Assembly: GCA_004154925.1 (NCBI GenBank)
Contig: QJNS01000057.1
Coordinates: 124,001-188,000, forward strand
Length of the DNA stretch: 64,000 nucleotides
Source of the DNA: Monosporascus cannonballus
Lineage: Eukaryota; Ascomycota; Sordariomycetes; Xylariales
Reading direction: 5' to 3'
The translations under genes and the position numbers were made by a program. Each line of letters starts with the position of its first letter. Positions within the stretch are counted from its first letter, which is position 1. Positions 34,725 to 46,335 of this stretch are shown here, piece by piece. The notes beneath the pieces are model-generated. The model was not told the DNA's origin. It ran no database searches and saw nothing but the letters and a program-made list of their open reading frames with translations.

Positions 34725-37700
34725 GATTTTTGGCGGGTTTCTAGATGTTTTCCAAATCCGGATACTTTTTCCACTTAATTAGATATTAGGTAAATCTTTT
34801 CTTTTCGTATATCGAATATTTGTTTTATTTTGTATATCGTATCGTTTTTTATTTCCACTTTGTCCTATATTATATGTACTTTGTTAATATCCGTTATTAA
34901 TTCTAATAAGAAAATATATAAAATTAGATAAAATTTAATTTTTAATAAAAGTTTTAATTAGTAATTATTTCTTAAAATTTTCTTAGTGATTTTATATAGG
35001 CCGATATATTTCAAACCGAAATTGTTTTTAAGCCTTTTCGTTTAAATGTTTTTTGTGGCGAAATAAATTATTTCTTCTTTTTTGAAAATTATTCCTTTTA
35101 ATCGTTTCTTGTTATAATATTTGCTTATTTAATTTCGTACGAATTTTAATTTTAATTTTATTTTTAAATACAGCTATTTAAGCTGTTTCGACGTAAGAAC
35201 TGTTTTAATATTAATTATATTATTGTTACGTATTTTTCTGTAAACTTCTAAAATAAAATTAAAATTAACGTTCGTAAATATTATTGTAATATTTTCGTAA
35301 TAATTAGTATTATACATTATTTATACAGTTAATAATTTCTTAACCTAATTATATTGTTCGTAAGTAAGATAATATCGTAAATAAACTTCTAAAATTTAAT
35401 TTTTTCGTTTTATTTATTTACTTATTTATAGTTTAAAAACGTTAAGTAACTTATTATTTATGCCAATTTACGCCATAAAGCCTTGTTAAAGCTCTGAAAT
35501 AAATATAGCTCCTTTATTAAAGATAATTTCGTAAGGTAATACCTATATATAGAAAATATTTTTAAAGAAAATATATATTATTTGTTCAGAGTTTATATTC
35601 TTATAATATGGTAAAAAATAAAAAAGTTTTGTGAATCGGTCGAAGATTACGAAAATGCTATCGTAATGTACTTTTATAATAGGATTTTCTAGTATAAGAA
35701 ATTTGATAATAAAATCGAATGTAATCTCATATTATAATTATTTTGCAATTAGTAATAACTATAATTTTCCGTAAGGCTTATATTATCGTACTTTAGTCTT
35801 ATTATAAAAGTCTTATTATTAGTACACCGTTTGAATTATTATTTTTATTTTAAAAAAAGAATATATATATTAAAGTTGTCTTAAAGTTTTATTAATCTCT
35901 GAGTATTTATATAACTGGTATTTATATATGTTTTATACTAAATAGTTTTAATATTTTGCTGAAATTTATATTTTGTCCGTTTTTAGTTTTCTGGAAAGCC
36001 GTCATTATATTACTGGATTTTTTGATACATATCAAAAGCTATTACTCGAATTATTGCAATCTGTCGCGAGCATAAATATCGTTTTATAATAACATCGGAA
36101 ATTATATACCTAATTTTAATTAAATATTCTTTTGGGAAATTTGGTCGCTTACAATATCGGTTCTGTCGCTTTTAAGCCTTTTTTATAGATAATAACGAAA
36201 TTAAAATTCGCTAATTTTTTCCGAATCTTAATTATCGTTTTGTAAGTTTTTCAGTTGTAATAAAACGAGTAAAATTTTAATAATCCGTATAAACTTTAAT
36301 CTGGTACAGGTTTTTCTTTAGAAAATATTTAAATTCTCGAAATGCTATAATAATAGCCATAAATTCTTTATTTCGAAAACAATAATTAAATTCAGCTTTT
36401 TTAATTTATATTAAAAATATAATAAAATGCAATTTGTTTTAATTCTTTCGCTATCTAATTATTATATTTAACGCGTAATTCGAAATATCGGTTTTTAGCT
36501 TAACGAAATCTCCTCGATCGTATATAATTAATATTGGTTTATTGGTAATTATATTCTTAATTTTTTAAAACATCTTTTTTAGTTTTAAGCGTTTATTTAA
36601 ATTCTTTTTTTATAAAATCAATTAAGGGTATAATTATTCTATTATAGTTCCGAATAAATTTTTTATAATAATTGACATATTTAAGGAATACTTATACTTC
36701 CTTAATTATAATTAGCGTTTGCTATTTTGTAATTATAATAATTTTCTTTAGATTTATTTTAATATGTTCTGAAGTAATAATACGTCCTAGGTATTTTATT
36801 TTTTATGTATAAAATTAACTTTTTTTTTGCTTTAACAAATAACTTTGCGTTTTATAAAACTTGAAAAACTTTATAAACGTATTTTGCATATACTTTTTCC
36901 GTTTCTAAAAAGATGAAAACATCGTTGATATAGCAAACGACGAAAATATCGAGGTATTTTCGTAATACATAATTAACTATTCGTTAGTAAGCTACTAGTA
37001 CGTTTGTAAGTCTTATTAATATAACTTAATACTTAAATAATCTGTATTTCGTTTCAAAAATAATTTTTTACTCGTATGTCCATTTGTTTTTAATAAAATT
37101 ATATTTATTTCTAAGATCGAATATTATAAATTATTTAGCTTCGTAAAGTTGCTTTTTTATTTTTAGAATTGAGGATAATAATATTCTATTTTTAATGTAA
37201 TATCGTTTAGCTGATAATAGTTAATTAGAAGTCGTAATTTCTCGTTCTTTTAGATACGAAAAATATTATATATTCCGTTAGTAATTTCGAAAGTCGAATT
37301 TATCTTTTTTGACACTGATTTTCTAGATATTTTCTAAAAACGCGCAATGTGTTTCCGTTAAGATTATAAATATGATATAACTTCGTCGAAAATCCTTTTT
37401 TCAGAATTATTTTATACTTTTATTCGTTATATTTTAATAAATTTCTATCGAATTTCTTCCTGAAAAGTTACTTATATTACTAATATTATAATTATATATT
37501 AATTGGATTCTTTTTAACTTTTAGAATTATTATTTTAAATCGTTATTTAGTTGCCTTGTTTTCGCTTTAATAATCATAATAATACGTTGTATTTTTAATA
37601 CCTATTTTCTTTTTTATATTTTATCTCCTTAGATGGTAAAATATTTATCATATTGTTATATTTATATTTGTTACCATTTGCGATAAAATAGTCAAATTTT

Positions 37701-40157
37701 CGTTTTTTTCTTTTTTGCTTATTAACGGGATATAAGACAAATTTTACCTAGCTACTCCTTCTATTAATCAAGATTCCATACTGGCATATTTATGGTAATC
37801 TCAAGATTATATCGTAGTTCTCAAATAGAACGATATCGAATTTAGTTATTTGGTATTGTTAGATAAAAATCTTAAAATGATTAATTTTGCGTATAATTTT
37901 CTCGTCATCGCAAGCGAATTTCTGATTTTCGGCATTCGTAATTTTATAAGGTTTTAATTTGAATTTTTATGACAATCTACGCTGATTAACTATATCTAGT
38001 AAATAATAATTTCCACTTAAAACTCCGTAATCTATTATTACGATATACTAGTATATTCTAATTCATATATCCAAGGTAGTAGGGTTATTTACGGCTTTTA
38101 TTGTTACGTATAAAGCTCTTTTTAAATGTTTTTTTTTTATTTTTTTAGGTTTCGTTATTTTGCAGCTTTTTTATAAGTAATCTTTTTCTTTTAACTTTTA
38201 TTCGAATTTGTCAAACCTTATTTATGTTTTTATATATAACGCGTTAAGCTGTTATATCTGTTATTATTGTTGGGGTATTGTTCTTTTAAATTATATTAAT
38301 TGTTCTTAATTTTATAATAGTTCTTTTCTTTATTAGATAGATTATTTTCTTATACTTTCTACTATACCTTATTATGCGTCGTGCTAATTATTATTCCAAA
38401 ATTCGCCCCTAAACTAACGTATGTTTTGATAATATTTTTTGTTAAGGTTTAAAATAAATGCTAATTAAATAAAAAAATTTATAAACACTTCTTAATAATG
38501 GTTTTTGTTATATGCTAAATTAATTTTTTTTTCATGTAGTAATTATATTATTTGTAACAATAAAAAAGTTTTTTTTTACGAATATTATTTTTTTAGATTA
38601 ATTTTCTATTTCGACTAATTAATAACTATTATTTTCTAGGGCTATGAATCGAAAGTATCGATATTTTTATTTATTATTTTTATTATTTCCAATTCGGTTC
38701 AGAAAATTGAATTTTTATAATATATATAAATAGTGTTTTTATAAATATATTATTTTTATTCCTCGTAATTAGGATATTTTCGTCTTTGACAATATATGAT
38801 ACGTATTTTGCCATATCGATTAGGGGTTTTGGAACAGATTTTTTCTGTCGAATCCTGGTATTTTCGAAATTATCTTTTTAATTTTTTTTAATATAATCAT
38901 ATTATTCATGAAATTATTCTTTTTAGTTTTTCATATCCTTTGTTAGACCTTTCGCTATAAGCGGCTCGGTACGTATTTAGACCGAATTATGTTAATGGAT
39001 TTATTTCCGTTTGTTTGATTTTTTCTAAATTATCTCTTAGGCACGGGTTTCTAGTTGTCCTGACGGGGTTTTTTAGATATTTTGTATTATGCTGCCTTGC
39101 GCTCTATTTTGTTGCAATTAAAATATTTGGTCTAGCTCCAGTTCTTTCTATAAGTGGCTCTTAGTTTTATAGGTCCTGGTTCCGTATCGTAAAAAATGTT
39201 ACCGCGTCGAAAAGCGCTGATATTAGCCGTATATCGAGATTTATTATTATATTTTCTTTTAATATTTTTGATACGTTAAATATATTGTCGATTACCGACT
39301 TTAATTGTTATAACGATATAATTTAATATATTAATAGGTCGATTTAATATAAAAAGAGTTTTTTAATTTCTTTTTTAAATTATTTAATAATTTAGTTATT
39401 AATATTAGTTACTTTTAATTTAACTAAGCTATTAATTAAGCGAATATATTGCCGCTATTAAATATTAATCCTTTTTGTTATAATTATTGAATTTATATTT
39501 CGGCTTTTAATTTTTATTTATTATTTTGAAAATCTTTATTAATATTTACGTAAATTGTTTATAATTATTATATATTCGTATCATTTCTGGATTTCGTTTA
39601 CCGATTAATAAAATAATGTATTCTCTTATAATAGGTTCGAATTAAATAATTGCTTTTCTGGTAAATTATTTAATTGCGAATTTAATTTATATAATAAGCC
39701 TAATTAATTAAATAAGAAAATACTCGAAATATATTCGGTATTAAGTTAAAAATAATTATAACTTGGTTAAAGTTCCGTCGAAAAGTTCTAGTTTAAAATA
39801 TTTAAAAACTTTTCTTAATTTCTTAAAAAAGTTTAGTTAAATGATTTAGCTCGTTCGAAAAAGCTTTTCGATTTTAAGAGCTTTTCTTATTTTCTTAAAT
39901 TTCTTATAGACGGCTTAAAAGGACATCGTAAAATTATTGTTGTTTTTCTTAAGTTGAAAAATACGTTTATAATATCTAAGCGTCGAAAAATTTCTTCGCG
40001 AAGAACGCGAAGCTATGCTTTTTTTTTTCGAATTTTATTCCGATATCCGAATTATTAGAGACTTGGTAAATGAGCTGTTCGAGCTGCTTGTTAATAAATA
40101 TAATATTAGAAATATTGCACAAAGTTTAATAGTACTATTAAATAAAAACTTATAACG
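34690..40157 (-). pseudogene. X2 gag-pol polyprotein, RIP-inactivated
   Basis: Read from right to left: gag near 39000-40100 with a knuckle at 39084-39125 (YFNCNKIERKAA-stop-Y; first and last Cys changed to Tyr, His replaced by Arg), protease near 38100, RT with YINDV at 36918-36932 (first Asp lost), RNase H, integrase, and a chromodomain at about 34700-34830. Aligns with X over its full length. The undisturbed gag-pol junction near 38980 shows where A2 landed in X. Confidence 0.88.
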
Positions 40158-40260
40158 TATAACGATTAAACGATTTAACTAATTATTAAATCTAAGTCGT
40201 ACAGGTTTATATTATTAAAAGTTTTATAGGAATTTAAGTAGTAAATATAATATCACATTA
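40158..40260 (-). repeat. 5' LTR of X2, first piece
   Basis: Starts TATAACGATTAAACG. It stops at a TA (40259-40260), the target of mariner element 2, and resumes at 41654. Confidence 0.85.
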
Positions 40261-40284
40261 TAGTCGGGGTGTAAAAATCTCGGT
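40261..40284 (+). repeat. Left terminal inverted repeat of mariner element 2
   Basis: TAGTCGGGGTG followed by TAAAAATCTCGGT; pairs with 41630-41653. Confidence 0.88.
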
Positions 40285-40479
40285 TTAATCTCCATACCCC
40301 ATATTTCTAACCACCACTTTCATAACTTTACTTATACGTTTTCTTGCCAATTCTTAACAAAATTGCTAACAATTTTAATTACTTATAAATAAATAAATTG
40401 CGCATACGGTATATTACTTTAATATTTCGTATATTAACCCCAAGTTATAATTATAACCTCGATTCGCCTTAATATATTA

Positions 40480-41560
40480 TTTATTAAATTATTTAGCATA
40501 TTTTTTGCGAATCTTTTCTATATAGTAATTATAATAGCAGTAAGTAAATCCAGTACTTCCTACGTATTACCGAATAACTTAAATTTCGATTCCTTTTTTA
40601 GATGTGCTTTTTTAATAGTTTTTATACGTTTTCGATAAGGTTTAAATCGGGCGAATATAAGAATTATTTTAATATTTTGACGGCCTACCTTTAAAGCTAT
40701 TTTTTTACAATTCGGGCGATATGGACGGAAATATTATTTTGCATAAAAATAAAGTCGTTATTAAGGTATTTAAGAAAGTATTCGTTGAAGTAATTATAAT
40801 AAACGCGGCCGGTTATTTCGCCCTAGGCGGTTTCGGAATCCCCCTTAAGGGCTATTAAAAAGTTCCGTTTTTTATATCGGATACCACCCTAAAATATTTG
40901 CGTTTAGCCGGTTTTTTATATCGAGATTATATATATTTAGGAAATAAATAAGACTTTTTTTATTTTAAACAAAAAATTAATAATTAATGGAATAATTAAA
41001 GTAAAAAAATAATATATTAAAAATTTTTTCGGCGGAAAATATAATGCGCCCGTTTACTATAACCACGGTTTACGCTTATTTCGTTATTAAATAAAATTTT
41101 TCGCCATTATTCAAATGGCTTATTACGGTATCCCAAAACCTAAAAAAACTTTTATTTCGTATATTGCGGAATTAAAAACGGACGTTAAAATATATATTAA
41201 TATATTACCTTATTCCGATAAAATTACCGTATTAAAATTTATTTAAAGTTATATAATTAATATAACTTAATAAATTTAATAATATATATAAAGGGACTAA
41301 AATTAATAAATTATTATAAATACCTTTTGTAAATCAGCCGAAGTTTATATGGGCGATCCGAACGTAACGAAAATTGGGCTAAATCTTAGCGCGTATAACG
41401 ATTACAGACGTCTCCGATAGTAATAAGGGATATTCCGTATTTTTTCGCGATTTCGGTAAAGCCGTCGCCTAAATCTTTTTCGGTTTTCTATTTCGTTCTC
41501 GTATAAGGTAACCATATTTTCCGCGAAGCAATTAAACCCAAATTGAGTTGTTTACTTATG
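40480..41560 (-). pseudogene. Tc1-like transposase, both catalytic Asp lost (element 2)
   Basis: Minus-strand transposase of DD34E type. The block equivalent to a first catalytic SDE reads NNE (Asp codon 41083-41085 is AAC), followed by ISVNRGYSKR. GGIRYKKRN, GEITGRVYYNY and NNDFIFMQNN follow near 40720-40880; the second Asp codon (40736-40738) is AAT. YSPDLNLIENV at 40625-40657 keeps the Glu, 34 residues after the second Asp site. The first Asp lies in another frame from the rest, so at least one indel occurred. Asp-to-Asn by G-to-A at both sites is what RIP produces. The N-terminal end is not defined. Confidence 0.88.
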
Positions 41561-41629
41561 ATTAAAGTATGAAAGATATTGTAGTTAAAATGGAAGAAAT
41601 ATGCGTTTTTGTGGAGCGTGTATAAATTT

Positions 41630-41653
41630 ACCGAGACTTTTGCACCCCTATTA
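41630..41653 (-). repeat. Right terminal inverted repeat of mariner element 2
   Basis: Reverse complement of the left end (ACCGAGACTTTTGCACCCC then TATTA), followed by TA and the resumed LTR. Confidence 0.88.
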
Positions 41654-41729
41654 TACGTTTCGTAATATTGAGTGTATTTTGAGTAACGATAGTTTATTAT
41701 AAATTTAAGTTATTTAAATTTATGGAAAT
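41654..41729 (-). repeat. 5' LTR of X2, second piece, truncated
   Basis: Continues the LTR (TACGTTTCGTAATATTGAG) up to ATGGAAAT, where similarity to other LTRs ends abruptly at about 41729. The remaining 150 or so bases are missing. Confidence 0.75.
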
Positions 41730-44700
41730 TAATTTGAACTGTTTGTTTTTCTTTTTTTTCAATATTGTCGTGTATCTTTTCCTATAGAATTCCATATAAT
41801 GCATATACTAATTTTTCGTTATTAAACTGTTTTAAAATCTTATCCTTAAGGTTTAATTTGTTTCTTATAATTTCCTGGATTATCTTATGGTTTTAATTAA
41901 AGGACGTTTCCCTAATCGAAAATATATAAGGGCTTGTAACAGATTTATTTATTTTTTCGTTATTAGGCCTATTTACGTTAATAAAACGACTTGTAGATTT
42001 ACCGGTTATACTTTTTTAAATTAATTATCCGTACGGATATTACGGTTAATTCGTTTTGCTAATATTAAGGGAATAATACTTTTTGTCAGACTGAATTTTA
42101 AAACTCTTTTTATTATTTTTGGATCCATATTTAATATTATTTTCGATTTCGCCATAAAATTAAGTCTTAATATTAATGGTTATTTTACGCGGCGGTTGTC
42201 GATAACAAAAAAGAATAATAAATAATTGACTAATTAACCAAATCGGAATCTTATTACGTTTTTAAATTTGGTCCTTTTTTAAGAATTAAATCTTATAAAA
42301 AAACTCGTATTTATCATATTATTGTCCTATATTTTTTAATGTACGATAAAATTATAATATTTAATTTACTTCTAATATTAATAATATTATTAATTAAGTT
42401 TTTTTTAAAAAATTAATTTTAATAATAAATTGGAATAACAGAATAATATATTTGGTCGGAGTATATTATTATACGGACAAAATATTAATTTCGTTTTATT
42501 TTTCCGGCTTATATCTAATATTTATAATTAGGATCTTAAGTGCTTATTACGGTGTAATAGATGCAAAACTGCAAATTTTTGCCTTTATTATCTTAATCGG
42601 TTTTTTATTCCTATAATTTAATATTTCCAGGATATTTGCGGCTATAAAATTCTTAAAAGCCTTATTAAAATCTGGGTAAACTTTATTTAATTCCGATTAA
42701 ATAATTTTGAAATTTTCTTTTATATTTTCGTAAGTTTTAACGTCTTAATATTTGATCAATTATTTATTAATTAATTTGTTATAATAAAGGATATAATTTA
42801 TTTATATTTTTATTTCGGCATTTAGAAATATAACTCCGTTTTACATAAGTTTATTATTATTAATTTTATTTCTTTTTATGGATTCGCCGGTATTTTCCTT
42901 TTTTTACTAGGTTGTTTAATTAATGTAATATAGGTAAATACAAAAGATTAATTATTTGTATCGACCCTTAAGGCGTGGATTTTTTTTAAAATGCCGAATA
43001 CCTTTATTTTTAATAAGGTTGTTTTAAAGCTAATTAATTAAAAATATTTTTTTATAAAATAACTTATTATCTTTTATACTAAAACAAAATATATTAATTT
43101 TAATAATATGGTTTTAATTAATAACAAATTCCGGTTAATTAAATTTTAAGATTATCGTAAAGTAAAATACGTCCGAGGTATTAAAACGGTTAAAACCCTG
43201 GTTAATATTTAATTTGGATATTCCTAATTTTTTAAAATATTTTTATCGATAATTATAATATTTTATTTTATCTCTAAAATTATTAGAGAAATTAGATAAA
43301 TTATATATTTATTTTGAAGTTTTTTTTTTTAAATAAAAATCCTTTTATCGATCGCTTAATTCTGGAATATCGTCGGGAATTATATTATATTTAAATTAAA
43401 CTAATTAATATTAACCCCGAAGAAATTATATATTAATTATTATTAACCGAAATAAAACCGGTTTTTTCCGTATTTGAAAATAATTTATACGTATATATTA
43501 CGTATTCTTATTTGCCGTAAAACCAATATGTTTTTTTTTTCAAAATTATTAAATCGTTTTCCGTAATTTTAGTAATTACTTTAGTAATTATTTCGTTTAC
43601 GATAAAATCTTATTTTATTAAAATTATCCGGCTAAAAACTTATTGCATTAATTAATAAATCGGTATTATTATACTGTATCCAAAACGGTTTTTATCCTGA
43701 AAATACGTAATATTATAATAACCGAGTAACTGTATAATTCCTTATCTTTTTTTTAAAAGCGTTAAAATTCTGAATTTATTATACTTAAGTAATCTTTAAT
43801 TTTTGCAAAATATTAATAATTTCCGATATCTAATTACGTTTTGTTAAAAAAAAAGCTTAAGTTTAGGATTACTTAATTAAATAAGTTTAAAGTTTTATTA
43901 TCGTACTTTTTTTATTTTGCTAAAACCAAAACGAACCGTATTTATTAATTATTTTCGCCTTTTATATCTAATTAGCCTAACCTTATTAAAAACCTAGTTT
44001 CTAATTAATATTACGGTAATATTATAAAATATTATATATAAATCCTTAAATTTCATAAATAAATTATTAAAAATTCCTTCGAAATAACTAGCTAAAATTT
44101 TTTTAATAAGTTTTCAATATATTTATTTTTATTTGCAATTTTACTTTTCAACTTAATTTTTTTAACGATATTATAAACTCTAATAATATATTTTAAATAA
44201 TATTTATAAATTTAATTAAATATATTGCGTTAAGCTTATTTTATTAATATTTTAAATTAATTATTAATAATCTGAACTTATTTTAGGTCCTATAATTTAA
44301 ATATTTTCAAAATGCTTTTAACCGCCTTATCCTAAATAATAATATTTTTAAGGAAAATTTTAATTCAAATTTTTATAAAAATGCTATTTATTTAATAAGA
44401 TAATTCATTAATTATTTCCGCCTTTATAAACTTATACTTCCGATATAACTTGTTAATTTCTTTAAATTAATCGGTAACCGTAATATCAGAAAAACGGAAA
44501 TCTAGAAAAACGGATATATCTGGCAATATTACAAAAAAAGCAAGTTTATCTATAATATTTATCGAAAATTCATATTTATTTTAATTAAAGCATTTTAAAA
44601 CTATAATCTTAAAAATAAATATTATAAGCTTAATAAAAGTTTATAACAAAATATATATAAATTAAATTTATCGTTCTTTACGTATTTTAACTATAATTTC

Positions 44701-46335
44701 CGGTATTTCTAATATTCGTCCTTTAGTTATTTTTATAGCTGGCTCTAAAAAATTAATAAAGTTATTTAAAAATAACTTGTTATTATTATCGTTTGCGTAT
44801 TCCAATTTAAATAATTAATAATAATTAATAATACTTGACGTTAAACTTTAATTTTTCTAAATAATAAAAAATTCCAAAATAAATGATAACCTTTACTATG
44901 CTATAATAATTAATAATTTTAATAAATTTTTAATAAATCGATTAAATTTTAATGAAATTTATTAATTAGAAAAAACTATGTCGAAATTAACATAATTTAA
45001 TAATTTAAAGTTATTATTCGTATACGTAAATATAAGAAAATTTAAAGCCTGTAATATTTTTGTTCATATTTTCTGACTTTTTCGCAATTGTAATAAAAAT
45101 ATCGTTTTTTTTTACCCAGGCAAACCCGTTCTTTTTAATTGGTATATTATTAACGGTAAATATCGAACTAAATTATTTTCAATTTTACGATTAATACCTT
45201 TATTATTAATTTTACGGTTAAAATAATTTTATTAATTAATATTAATAAATCTTAAATGATATTTCTAAATTCGGCTTATACGGATTATTAACTTATTAAG
45301 GCGAAAATGTTTTAAAATATATTATTTAATAAATCGGTTTTATTTTCTTAATTATATTAAGAAATATTACTCCCTTTTCGAATTCTTTCTTTCGTAAACG
45401 AAATTATAAGTTTTATAGCTTTATTTCTTTTTTTTTACTTACGTTAATAATTTAATTTATATTATTAATTATAACGGTATTATTTTAACGTTAATTAATT
45501 CAAAGTATATTAAATATTACTAATAACGTATTTTTGTTTTTAAACCCTAATAAATCGATATTTAATAATTAATCATAATTAATCATAATTAATTTATTTT
45601 CAATTTTAATTAATTTTATACTTATTATCCTATTTTTAAATATTCGCATTTTATTTTATTTAATAAGAATTTCCAAAAAATACGTTATATTCTAAATTAT
45701 GATATCGGTTTAAAATATAAGTAATTAATCTATATCTTTAAACCTATATATTTTTAAGCATATAATTTTCCGAAATCGGTTTATTAAAAATCTGGTTTTG
45801 GATAAGGTCTCGTAAACGCTTAATTTCAAAATATCCCCCTTTAATTAATAATATTTTGACATTACTTCGTTGTTATCGATTATTCATAATATCGTTATCT
45901 TATAAACCGTAATATACGTTTTTATATCTTTATAGCCGTAACTGTAATTATTCGCATTTTTAATCAAAACCTTATTTCCTTCCAATTATTAATTGTAAAT
46001 ATCGAAAGTTATCTTCGTAATTAATTAAAGTCAATTTTCTTTTTTAATAATCAAATAAATTAAAATTAAAAGAATTAATTTTAATTAATACGAATAACCA
46101 TTATATGTTACGGTACGGAATAAGATTGTCGAAAAATGAAAAACTTAATCCGATTATATTATTAATATTAAATCTCGATAACTAAAATAACAGAAAAATA
46201 TGATAAGTAATAATAGCTGCTAATAATATCTAGGGGTTAAACTCATGGCGAAAAAGAACTTCTTAATATATATGCGAAACTCGGGCTTTCTAATCAGCCG
46301 AGGCTGATCATAGGTATAACACCCCACCCTACTTC
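41730..46335. other. 4.6 kb unassigned decayed element
   Basis: Matches none of the other repeats in the window. Both neighbours (an LTR on the left, B1 RT on the right) are cut at its ends. In one minus-strand frame near 45000-45850 segments such as LKGGYFEIKRLRDLIQNQ and PIKKNGFAWVKKNDIFITI are readable if TAA is taken as former CAA, suggesting a Gln-rich coding region. A second readable stretch is near 43300-43620. The right end (46225-46335) is GC-richer, has a TCAGCC-GA-GGCTGA hairpin and TGTTATACC in minus-strand reading. No RT, transposase or helicase motif identified. It could be a non-LTR element, a Copia-type element or a compound junction. Confidence 0.4.

Larger units (their letters stand above)
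40261..41653 (-). mobile_element. Mariner element 2 (Tc1-like), 1393 bp
   Basis: DNA transposon in the 5' LTR of X2. TA is duplicated (40259-40260, 41654-41655). Ends form 24-bp inverted repeats sharing GGGGTG.AAAA.TCTCGGT (40266-40284 and 41630-41648), with transition-type differences. A minus-strand transposase pseudogene fills it. Its ends and sequence differ from mariner element 1, so this is a separate family. Confidence 0.92.
33752..41729 (-). mobile_element. X2: minus-strand family A element, 5' LTR split by mariner element 2 and truncated
   Basis: 3' LTR 33752-34086, antisense ORF, pol and gag, then 5' LTR from 40158, which is interrupted at 40260/41654 and lost after about 41729. 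The right target duplication is therefore missing; the left 5-bp flank is AGTTT. It provides the empty-site sequence for the A2 insertion. Confidence 0.9.
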
